A stretch of DNA of 64,000 nt from Fagopyrum homotropicum (lineage: Eukaryota > Streptophyta > Magnoliopsida > Caryophyllales > Polygonaceae). This document shows positions 1 to 9,794 of this stretch, piece by piece (the stretch's first letter is position 1; each line of letters opens with the position of its first letter). Both the position numbers and the translations under genes were made by a program. Location: assembly GCA_033239125.1 (NCBI GenBank), contig BSWB01000005.1, forward strand, positions 137,822,494 to 137,886,493. Reading direction: 5' to 3'. The notes under the pieces were generated by a model. That model ran no database searches. It was not told the DNA's origin and saw only the letters and a list, made by a program, of their open reading frames with translations.

Positions 1-10
1 CTAAAATTAC

Positions 11-3000
11 CTGCAGCCGCGAAAACCAAGCATGGGGTTAATCTCTGATAATTTCTCAATCCTAGAAGTGACTTCATCACTGGTCATTCCTGTTGCAGCA
101 GTAAGCTCACCAACAATCTGCTCCACGTTTCCCTCAGGAAGGAACTCATGCAATGGAGGGTCTAGTAATCTGATGGTCACCGGGAAACCTGAAAAAGAAA
201 ATCATGATTCACAAACATTGATGGTAAATTTAGTTGCTTAGCTGAAATTAGATATACCATCCATGGCGCGGAAAATGCCCTCAAAATCAGATCTTTGATA
301 AGGTAACAGCTGATCAAGGGCCTCCTTCCTTTGTTCAAGTGTAGCTGCCATGATCATCTTCCTCATAGCCCTTATCCTTTCGTCCGATGCAAAGAACATG
401 TGCTCTGTCCTGCAAAGACCAATGCCCTGAGCTCCATTGTTTCTAGCAACCAAGGCATCCTCAGGTGTGTCAGCATTGGCCATAACCTTCAAGATTCTGA
501 TCTGATCAGCCCAGGACATGAAGGTCTCCATATTGGCACTAAGACCAGGAGGAGCAAGTGGTTGCATCCCGGAGATAACCTCACCGGTAGTTCCATTCAA
601 TGAGAGCCAATCCCCTTCCTTCATTACTTTGCTTCCAATCACAACAACCTTAAATAGCAATGACCTTAATAAGGTAAGAATGTCATATGTTTTAAAAATA
701 CTATCTTGTGTACTGAACACATATTAATGTTACCTTCTCAGCATCATTCACTCTAATGTCAGAACAACCCGAAACACAACACTTTCCCCATCCACGCGCC
801 ACAACAGCAGCATGAGACGTCATGCCGCCTCTAGCTGTCAAGATTCCGACAGCAGCATGCATTCCTCCAACATCTTCTGGACTCGTCTCCGTTCTTACCA
901 GAATCACACTCTTTCCCTGTGAGTGCCATACTTCAGCATCTTCAGCACAGAACACAATCTGACCCACAGCCGCCCCAGGAGAAGCTGGTAAGCCGGTTGC
1001 CAATACCTTGTCCTTGTAAGCCAATGGATTTTCAAACTAAAACAAACAAAAAACGCGTAATTAATCTCATACATCCATCTTAATCTCTTGAAGTACAGTA
1101 TCAAAGATTATGAATACCTGTGGATGAAGGAGCTGATCCAAGTGTTGCGGCTCAACCATCTTGATTGCAGTGCGGGCATCAACAAGGCCTTCATTAACCA
1201 TATCCACAGCTATCTTTACAGCACCTTTTCCAGTTCTTTTACCAGTTCGGCATTGCAACATATAAAGTCTGTTTGCTTGAACAGTGAATTCAATGTCCTG
1301 CAATAGCCATAAACAAAACCATTTTAGTACTAATCTTAGACTACAATGAAATATCTTCAGATGGCTTAATTACCATCATATCCTTATAATGGCTTTCAAG
1401 AATTTCACAGTTCTCAACCAATTCCTTGTATGCTTCAGGCATGCATTTCTTCATGGTGTCAAGATCCTGTGGTGTCCGGATTCCAGCAACTACATCTTCT
1501 CCTTGAGCATTCACCAGAAACTCTCCATACAATTTCTTCTCACCAGTGCTCGGGTTCCTTGTAAAGAGGACACCGGTTCCTGATGTATCTCCCATGTTAC
1601 CGAAAACCATGCATTGGATATTGACAGCAGTTCCTTTCAGTCCTGTAATCTGATTTATGCTCCTGTACTTGATGGCTCTCGGGCTGTCCCAAGAGTCGAA
1701 AACTGCTTGAACAGCCAACTGCATTTGCATATAGGGATCTGCAAATCATTGAAATTTTAGTATATGTACACTGTTTATATATTATTAACTGTCTAAATAG
1801 TACCAGAAGGAAATGGATGGCCTGTGGATTCAAGGTAGACTTTCTTGTACTGATTCACAAGCTCTTTGAGATCAGAAGCAGACAGATCAGTGTCAGATTT
1901 GACTCCCTTTGCGATCTTCAAGCTTTCCAATTTCTCCTCAAATGATGAGTGTGGAATTCCCATAACCTTCAACAAAAGCAACAAAATATCAACTTCAAGA
2001 TCATAACACAAACTAAGTAAAGAAGATACAAAATTATCATATAATACTCACAACATCACCAAACATGTCTAGGAAACGTCGGTAAGAGTCATAAGCAAAG
2101 CGTTCTCCACTCTTTCCCGCAAGCCCTACAACCACCTCATCATTGAGACCAAGGTTCAGGACTGTGTCCATCATGCCAGGCATGGAAATCTGCAGAAATA
2201 CAAAAAAATGTCAAGTTTTTGTTACTATTTTGGCAATGATGATCATAATTAAGAGGGATAGTTTTTATACCGCGGCACCAGAGCGGACTGACACGAGCAA
2301 AGGCCTTGAAGGGTCACCAAGGAAAGCACCCATGTTGTTTTCTATGGTCTTCAAGCCTTCCAAAACATCCTTCCATAAGGCAACTGGTATCTTTTTGCCA
2401 TTCTCCTGATACTCTTGGCATGCTTCAGTTGATATAGTCAAACCAGGTGGGACTGATAAGCCTATGCTGGACATCTCTGCTAGATTTGCTCCTTTCCCTC
2501 CCAGCTGCATGTTCACTCACAAAAGGTTAGCATAATTTGGCTCTGGGCTGTGCAAAAGTGACCCAGACCGGAAAACTGGACCGGAACTGTCTTAACCCGG
2601 ACAGCATATACATAGATCGAACCAAATCAAAGATTAAACTAAAATTTGTTGAAAGATCTAAACAAAACAAAATAATATAGATTGAAAAAGATCCAAGCTT
2701 TTTGAAATTTTGGGTCTTGTCTGGACTATGTACAGCCCAAACTCTGGGACCCAAGATTTTATGACTAACTTGTCAATAAAAAAACATTATGACAGTTTGA
2801 TTTCCGAACCCTAAATTATCTCCAACTAGATTTGAAACTACTGTCACCATAGCTTGTGATTAAGAGGAAACATACCAAAGCCTTCATGCTCTTGTTGCCT
2901 TCACTTCTTCCTTTCCCAAAAGTAAAGACTCTCTTCTGCAACAAACATGAATTCAATCAGATACACATACATCAGTAAAAATCTTTAAACATCGATCTGA

Positions 3001-3154
3001 ATATGAAAAACTAGACCTTTTGATCAGCAAGATTCATGGCAATTTGAGTCATGATGAAACTCTTAGCTTGAGAAGGAGAAGAAAGGTTATGGTTTTGCAG
3101 TAGTTTGTGGATATGAGCTTCCTCTCCTTGAGCTTCCTTATATACTGGTGCCAT
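11..3154 (-). CDS. PPDK: Pyruvate,phosphate dikinase, N-terminal and central part (cytosolic-type start), gene continues beyond left edge
   Basis: PPDK makes phosphoenolpyruvate from pyruvate, ATP and phosphate. Ten exons read on the minus strand: 3154-3017, 2935-2876, 2504-2271, 2189-2052, 1966-1804, 1738-1374, 1297-1118, 1036-734, 648-258 and 188-11, with GT/AG borders and continuous phase. The first exon encodes 46 residues beginning MAPVYKEAQGEE and joins KRVFTFGKGRSEGNK, the conserved start of the nucleotide-binding domain. GGKGANLAEM lies in exon 3. The phosphohistidine motif GGMTSHAAVVARGWGK is in the exon at 1036-734; it holds the catalytic His and the Thr that the PPDK regulatory protein phosphorylates in plastid forms. 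The last visible exon starts the PEP/pyruvate-binding domain (FPVTIRLLDPPLHEFLP). The first exon has no transit-peptide character, so I infer the cytosolic transcript. No lesion is visible. The C-terminal part lies outside the window. Confidence 0.96.
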
Positions 3155-4258
3155 CCTAGCCTTGATGCTTGATATTCAATGCTTCTGCACATCATTTTGT
3201 AAATCTGTTATGCAAACCGCCAAATATGTGACCATGTGGCAAAATTTTCAGTTGCAACTGAAACAAGTTTAGTTCAAGATTCAAGAGTCTTTTGTTTGGT
3301 TTCGCTCTGGTATCTTGACTTTTCTAAATCAACCCATACCCTTTTTTCTGCAAATCAATATATAAATAATATACTTCTGCAGTTTGTTTTCTGTAAGCTG
3401 AATTTCTGGAGTTGCAAATAGGTATTAACATTTGCATTAAGTAGAAAAATTAGTGTACAAGGGATGAAAAGCATAGATAAATGCTTGATTAGCACAATAA
3501 ACAATGTTAAAATTGATATTAATATACTCCAAATATAAGGCTTTAAGACGTTTGAAGTTCAATCATATCTGTGAAAATATGAGTCATGCCTGTCAGACTA
3601 TACTTCAATAAAATCATTACATCGCTAACTGATTCACTGAGTTCACAACCGCTTTCGAAAACAATCCTAGTGCATGAATCGTTTATAACATTAAGCACTC
3701 TAAATAGGCAAAATTGCATGAAATCGCCAATTAAAATAAAAAATTTTCAAATAGTACCCGCCCATAGGTTGTAACATAAAAATACTAGTTGGCAATTTGG
3801 CATGCATTTTATTTTCTTCCAAAATAGTAACTATTTTTAATGTTTTTAAAATCAATATATTATTATTTTTTAAATAAGTTAATAATTTTTCAATAATTGG
3901 CGTAATTCATTTTCAAATTTTGAAAAATTACGCAATTTACTAATTCAAATTAATATCCGGATTTGTATATAACTAGTTTAGTACCCGCACCTCGTGCGGA
4001 TTGTATCTAAATTAAAATGTATATTATTTTTATGTTTAAAAAATATAAAAATAATTAGATGAATCGTTTGTGTAGTTTTTAAAATTTACTATAAATTAAT
4101 TAGGTAAAATATGATATATTGTTACCTTGAATAGTGGGTGCATTTCTAAAATAATAAGGTAATTTATAAAACTATGAAGTAAATTGTGAGTGATTTTTTA
4201 AAAAGAGAACTATAAATATATATAGTCAAACGATCAACATAATAGATATTAATGCAAT
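3155..4258. other. Upstream region of PPDK, AT-rich, no gene seen
   Basis: No exon encoding a plastid transit peptide is recognisable upstream of the cytosolic start. The stretch near 3980-3998 holds a short perfect hairpin (CCGCAC, 3-base loop, GTGCGG) inside AT-rich DNA. Such a hairpin resembles the end of a small transposon, but no second end was found. Confidence 0.5.
3359..3370 (-). promoter_or_regulatory. TATA-like element upstream of the PPDK cytosolic start
   Basis: On the minus strand an AT stretch reading TATTTATATATT lies about 205 bp upstream of the PPDK ATG. It could be the core promoter for the cytosolic transcript. In an AT-rich genome this is weak evidence. Confidence 0.22.
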
Positions 4259-4481
4259 TGGAATAATAATTATACTTGAACTTAACCAAAAGACATAAAA
4301 TGTATGATTTGTTTAATCTCCACCCCTCTATTTATAAAAAATTTTCAAACTATCAGTCTCACTTGATGACGATATGGTCATATTAATCTGATATGGATAA
4401 TAATTATACTTGAATTTAGCCAAAAGGCATAAAATTGTATGATTTGTTTAAGCCCCACACCCTCGTTCTCAAACTATCAAT
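4259..4481. repeat. Old interspersed repeat, left part (two direct copies), split by the LTR element
   Basis: Two similar copies, about 4262-4360 and 4388-4481, carry the words ATAATTATACTTGAA, GTATGATTTGTTTAA and CAAACTATCA. A third copy lies at about 6845-6930, beyond the LTR-like element. The sequence at 6336 (TCAGCCTTATTTGATAACC) continues the broken left copy, so the LTR element inserted into this older repeat. Confidence 0.6.
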
Positions 4482-4942
4482 TGTAGCACCCCAAATCCGC
4501 GGGACTCGGGGTGTCACATGGGCTTTGATCTCATAGTGGAACCTGACCCTAGCCTGACAACAAGTTCATTGGACCTTACAACAAGGCACCAACAGATATA
4601 AAAAAAATACATAAAACGATACAATTGTATAACAAAAGGGTATACAATCCCAAAGCCAAGTACAAAACAACAATAACAACAAACCAGCGTATACAAACAT
4701 CCCCAAAAACCCATGCAACACCTATGTACGGAAGTCCTCGGCTAGTCACCATACATGATCACCCTGCAGTCCTCCTATCCTGCAAAGCATCTACAACACG
4801 GTATAAAACCGTTAGCTAACCATTCATATATAAGATAATGCATAAGCACAAGCACAAGTCATAAAAGGTAAACACTCAATCATGCTATCACACATTTGCC
4901 CGTTTTAATCATCTTTATATAAATAGACATTCACTCAAATCG

Positions 4943-4975
<33 letters not shown>

Positions 4976-6335
4976 CTATGTGACACGAGGAGCGTATCAT
5001 CCTCGCCTCCGGGTGCTATAGCCAGCTGTAGTAGTATCACTATCCGTGTACCCTAAGAGAGTGGTGAAGTGTCCATCCCGTATACCAGGTCTGGCCTGAC
5101 CACAGAGAATCTCCCAGACTCCTTACAGAATGAAAGAGAAAGGTTATCACTGTCACTGCAAGGGGGTTATACAATAAAACATAGGTCGGTAATAATCAAT
5201 ATCGTATGCTATCAAACATATAACACACACCACTCATACATACATCCAATACAGGGATGATAGCTAAGTAAGTCTTACAGACTTACCTCAACCACTGATA
5301 CTCGATCTCAACCACGATCAACCTCAGTCCGGATATCAACACTGCCTAATAATAAGGCATAAAGAGATATCAAAGCTCCTATCAATCAAAGAGGTCACAC
5401 CTAGACCCAAGGGATCCATAAGGATCATAATCAACCTATAAGCCTCACAACCTACTAATCCTCAAAGCTATAACCGACATATAACGATATCATGATCATC
5501 CTCATTCTATCCTCGTACACATACCTAGCATGCTACTAACCACTCATACTAGGAAAAGAGAGGATCCATACCCCTCTAGGTAGGTCCTGAACAAGACGCA
5601 CCTGCGTGACAAGAAGACGCAGGAGCGAAGCACTAGGAGGCACGGGGGCGGCGACACTCCCACGCAGGGGCGGTGACACTGGTGGCGCAGGGGCGGCTCC
5701 TGTGCAGAATGTAACCCTCGACTTTTCTTCGATTCTTCACTCGATTCTCTTCAATTCTTCACCATCCAGCAACCAGATACATACATATATAGACATATAG
5801 ACATCAACACATGTCTAGGAAGATCCAACACAAGATTCAACTTGTGGAATCCTAAGCTAGAGGAGGGAAAAGAAGAAAGGAAGAAGGAAAGAAAGAAGGA
5901 AAGAAGAAAGAAGGAAGAGGAAGAGCTTACCACAGATGCAACCTAAACAGATGAAGAGGTCATCACCAAAACAAGCTCAGTTGGCTCTCACAGCACAACA
6001 ACAACAACAACATCCAACATCATCATCAACCAAAGCAACACAAAACTATCTTGCAAGATCAAGAAACTCAAGAAGAAGAACAAAGGAAGAGGGAGAAGAG
6101 AAGAAGAACGTAGGGCAACTGAGGAATGAAGGAAACCTTCACTCAGAAGCAAAAGAGGAAACTTATAGGGGAAGAGAAGAGTAAAGCACGGGTCAAGGTC
6201 AACAAAGGTGTATGCAGTCACACAAAACCGCAGGGACATATCTACAGGGCCGTAGGGGACGACCACAGGACCCGCAGGGGCGGCCCACTGGACACGCAGG
6301 GGCGGCTGGATCTCCAAAAGACTAAGGCTCTTACA
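4482..6335. mobile_element. Solo LTR-like element, Ty3/gypsy chromovirus-type termini
   Basis: The block starts TGTAGCACCCCAAATCC and ends GGCTCTTACA, so it has TG...CA ends, and it has no gag-pol. The first 350 bp are related to the arms of the palindrome at 13045-13819: both share the words CTTACAACAAGGCAC, AACCGTTAGCTAAC and a GCAAAGCATC/GCAAGGCATC stretch. Near the right end are short repeats of the word CGCAGGGGCGG (5637-5700 and 6260-6310). ATCA occurs at both flanks and may be part of a target duplication, but a perfect 5-bp duplication is not visible. ORFs here are low-complexity shadows. Orientation is not determined. Confidence 0.6.
4943..4971. repeat. (TA)n microsatellite
   Basis: An uninterrupted TA dinucleotide run of about 29 bp lies inside the LTR-like element. 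Confidence 0.9.
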
Positions 6336-6595
6336 TCAGCCTTATTTGATAACCGATATGGGATGACAAAATTAAGAAAACTAAATAACATAAAAATGGC
6401 CGATTTGGAATAGCAAAATAAATGAAAATATGGCCGAATGAAAAACAAAGTTATGGATAACAAATGATTTTAAATATGAATATGAGAAGAAGAACAAAAT
6501 AAAAATAGTATACCAAAAATATACGCATTTGACTTTATTAAACTAAGTAACAAAGTCAAATATGTATATGTAGGTTAGCAATTTTATAAAATTAT

Positions 6596-6830
6596 ATTGA
6601 CAGCGACCCACAAAATAGTACGTCAACGACCAACGTATCAGTATGTCAACGACCCAAATTGTTGGTCAATGATAAATGTAGATCAGCGACCCACATAACT
6701 GTATGTCAACGACCCTTATAAATGTATGTCAACGAACCAAATAATTGTAGGTCAACGACCCACATAACTGTAGGTGAATGTCCCACATAACTATAGGCCA
6801 ACACCCAAATAGCATTAGGTCATATAAAAT
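6596..6830. repeat. Degenerate tandem array of a GGTCAACGACCCA motif
   Basis: Units of about 25-30 bp built on TAGGTCAACGACCCACATAA are repeated about eight times with many substitutions. The unit core GTC..CGAC is nearly self-complementary. There is no coding potential. Confidence 0.75.
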
Positions 6831-7247
6831 TATATTAATCCAATATAAATAATAATTATACTTGAACGTAGCAAAAATGCATAGAAAAGTATGATTTTTA
6901 ATCTTCAAACCCTCTATTTTACAGGTTCTCAAACTATCACCTTTACTTAATAACCGATGTGAGAAAACAAAAAATTAAAGAAACTCTTCATTCATACAAA
7001 ATCTAATATTGTTAGTCTTACTTGATAACGGACGTGTGATATCAAAATACAAGAAAATATGACCAAATTTAAAAAAAAATCATGGATAATAAAATGGTCA
7101 AATTTAAAGAAAATTATGGACAACAAATGATTTTATAAACAATTATGAGAAGAAAAAAGTTATACAAAAAATACACGTATTTGACTTTGTTAAATAAATT
7201 AACAAAGCCAAATACGTATTTGTAGGTCAACTATTTTTAAATTGTAT
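6831..7247. repeat. Diverged interspersed repeat between the two motif arrays
   Basis: This holds the third copy of the ATAATTATACTTGAA...CAAACTATCA repeat (about 6845-6930) and further diverged words such as ATTTGACTTTGTTAAA and AGTCAAATACGTAT, which also occur near 6530-6560. It appears to be a duplicated piece of the same old element. No gene is visible. Confidence 0.5.
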
Positions 7248-7375
7248 TAGACAACGAACGACCCACATAATAATAGGTCAACGACCCAAATACCGGATGT
7301 CAACGACCCACAAAACGTCATGTAACGTTAGATCAAAGACGTTAGGTCAACGACCCACTTAATGTTAGGTCAATG
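7248..7375. repeat. Second degenerate GGTCAACGACCC array
   Basis: About five more copies of the motif seen at 6596-6830 (for example AGGTCAACGACCCA and GATGTCAACGACCCA) stand in the same direction. Confidence 0.7.
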
Positions 7376-7390
7376 ACTAATTGTCTAAAA

Positions 7391-7425
7391 CAAATCCGAA
7401 TAGATGATACTCATCTACAAAAACT
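7391..7425. repeat. Palindromic subterminal repeat of the Harbinger element (distal copy)
   Basis: AATCCGAATAGATGATACTCATCTAC matches the units at 9640-9760, where the core GTAGATG-5 bases-CATCTAC is an inverted repeat. The presence of the unit on both sides of the transposase gene suggests element-specific subterminal repeats. Confidence 0.45.
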
Positions 7426-7668
7426 ATCAAACATTACATAAATTAAAGCTTACACGCTAGATGGAATATTGAAAATATTAGAACAAGTAACAAGCGACTA
7501 ATTGTCTAGAATTATAAACTTTTATCATTTATGCTCAACTAAGTCCGCTTTATGTTCGTGATGAATATTCGTGTCTCTTATTCGAATCGGATTTTGAATG
7601 AAGGTTTGTATCTCGATTGGTGGAGTAGTTTACGGGTTGTCATGCTTCTCTACCTGTCAAATTGAGAA

Positions 7669-8720
7669 CTATCGTAGTAAAGACGATATATATTTGTCGT
7701 CTTCAACTATCATATTATGCAATATGATACACACTCTCATAATCCTTCCAATCAAACCTATGTCCCACACAAGTGTCAGATGAAGAATTATAGCAAATCG
7801 AGTTTGAAGAACACCAAAAGCTCGTTCCACGTCTTTACGAGTACATTCTTGATGTTTAGCAAACAACGTGTCGTTATCCCCGTAAGAACGTCAAATTGTT
7901 TGGATAAAAGACACCCATTTTGGGTAGATGTCATCGGCAAGGTAATATCCCATGTTTTATTGATGTCCATGTACCACAAATTTTACCTTTGGGACTCTAC
8001 CATTCATAACGTCATCAAATACAAGAGAACGATCGAGAACATTAATATAATTGCACGTACCCGGTGTCCCAAAAAAGGCATGCCAAATCCTTAGATCGTA
8101 TGCACAATTGTTGGTTTTCCACTCCTACGTGCATATTGACCTTGCCATTCAAATGGAAAAAATTTCACTCCTAATGCATGCAATCGATGCTTTCTATCAT
8201 GCCCAAAAAACCTCTATCCTCTCTAGCGCACAATAGTCATTGCAAATCGGTTGCATTAGACTTTCATAAGTACTCGTTTTCGAATAATGAAATGATCTCA
8301 TCAACAAAGTGGGACAAGCATTTTCATGTCGTTGTTTCACCAATGCAAACATGGTCATCGACAAGACTAACACCAACTCCATATGCAAGCATGCATATAG
8401 CAGTATTGCACTTTTGTAATGTTGATAGGCTCAATCTTGCAGTAGCATATAGGTGTTGTTAAAAGTACCTATCCAAGCATGATCAGGCTTCAACGATGCG
8501 TAGAAATAAAGGACTTCTCATTCTAAATTGGCTCCAAATTTGTTCGTCGGCGTAGGTGGATATCTCGGAGAAATAATCTTTGTATAGCCGATCATTACCT
8601 CCTTCACGATCTCACTCTATGTAGCGTCGTTGTCAATGTGGTTTGGAGTTTGAAACACTTGAATGAGGTTGGAGGATATTATCTAAAAGATATTGATCAA
8701 GCATACCATTGATTTCATTA
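7669..8720 (-). pseudogene. PIF/Harbinger transposase (DDE_Tnp_4 type), inactive
   Basis: The minus strand reads as a plant Harbinger nuclease. In order: a region near 8540-8605 reading SPRYPPTPTNKFG; the first acidic motif SIDCMH near 8180; FFGTPGTCNYINVLDRS near 8060; a YYLADDIYPKWVSF block near 7935; and the last catalytic region FAKHQECTRKDVERAFGVLQ at 7866-7800, ending ILHNMIVED. Stops fall right after SIDCMH at two positions that are Trp in the family, after GHQ, and after FIQTI. The usual Asp in the NDINVL motif is Tyr here. From the sequence the gene is dead. The element would have used the neighbouring SANT/Myb-like protein as partner. Confidence 0.88.
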
Positions 8721-8985
8721 CGTTGTTGAATAGTGTGTGGACTTGGAGGTGAAGGGGAAGAACTAGAAGATGAAAAAGAAAGTGGATACTATGATATTTT
8801 TTGTGTGAAAGAAATTGAATCGTACAAATGAGAAGATGAAAAAGATGGTTGAAGAATATGAAAACTTATTGTGTGATTGTATATATATAGCAATAGTGAA
8901 ATTTAAAATCATGAATGTTGAAATCTATGAATTTTAAACCTTGAATTTGGTGGAATCTTGTCAAAAAAAAAATAAATTGATTGAT
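8721..8985. other. Spacer between Harbinger transposase and minisatellite
   Basis: AT-rich sequence with a GAAGATGAAAAAGA-type purine stretch, probably the transposase 5-prime leader. No other gene is visible. Confidence 0.4.
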
Positions 8986-9545
8986 AGAAATAGGTGGAAG
9001 CTTTTCATAAATTTAAATTTGATTGAAGGAAGTTGTTGGAATCTTTTCAACAAATAAATTGATGGATAGAAATAGATGGAAACTTTTCAGAAAATTAAAG
9101 TTGATTAAAGTAAGTTGTTGGAACTTTTTTAAAAAATAAATTGATTAATAGAAGTAGGTGGAAGTTTTTCAGAAAGTTAAAGTTGATTGAAAGAAGTTGG
9201 TGAAATCTTTTCAAAAAAATAAATCTATTGATACAAGTAGGTGAAAACTTTTCAGAAAATTAAAGTTGATTGAAAGAAGTTGGTAAAATATTTTAAAAAA
9301 AGTTAATTGATTGATAGAAGTAAGTGAAAGATTTTTAGAAAATTAAAGTTGATTGAAAGATGTTGGTGAAATCTTTTTAAAAAATAAATTGATTGATGGA
9401 AGTATGTGGAAGCTTTTCAGAAAATTAAAGTCAATTGATAGAAGTTGGTGAAATATTTTCAAAAAATTAAAGTTAGTTGATTTAAGAAGGTGTAAGCTTT
9501 TTAAAAAAGTCAAAGTTGATTGATAGAAGTTAGTAAATATTTTCA
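8986..9545. repeat. Minisatellite of about 60-bp half-units
   Basis: Alternating blocks ATTGATAGAAGTAGGTGGAA, GCTTTTCAGAAAATTAAAGT, TGATTGAAAGAAGTTGGTG and AAATCTTTTCAAAAAATAAA recur around eight times with drift. ORFs on the minus strand here are translations of the repeat. It lies between the two Harbinger genes. Confidence 0.8.
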
Positions 9546-9634
9546 TAAAATAAATTGAGTGGTAAAAGTATTTGAAACTTTTAAATAAGCATTAAAAACA
9601 CAAATTACATCACACACACACATATATATATATA

Positions 9635-9765
9635 TAATATCCGAGTAGATGATACACATTGACAATACAAACGAGAATATTATCCGAGTAGATGATACAC
9701 ATCTACTATACAAACGAGAATAATAACCGAGTAGATGATGCACATCTACATTACACATAATAGTA
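9635..9765. repeat. Tandem palindromic repeats, three units
   Basis: Three units of about 43-50 bp contain CCGAGTAGATGATACACATC, each with a GTAGATG / CATCTAC inverted pair (weaker in the first). The same unit occurs once at 7391. They may be transposase or partner-protein binding sites of the Harbinger element; this is inference. Confidence 0.65.
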
Positions 9766-9794
9766 GAAATTTTTAAAAATAAAATTAGTTGTTA

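Noticed and set aside
5988..6317. 109-codon minus-strand ORF with PPLRVQWAAPAG repeats
   Set aside because: It is the translation of CGCAGGGGCGG repeats inside an LTR-like element.
9343..9546. ORF with FHQLLSIDFNFLKSF-like repeats
   Set aside because: Translation of the minisatellite, not a gene.
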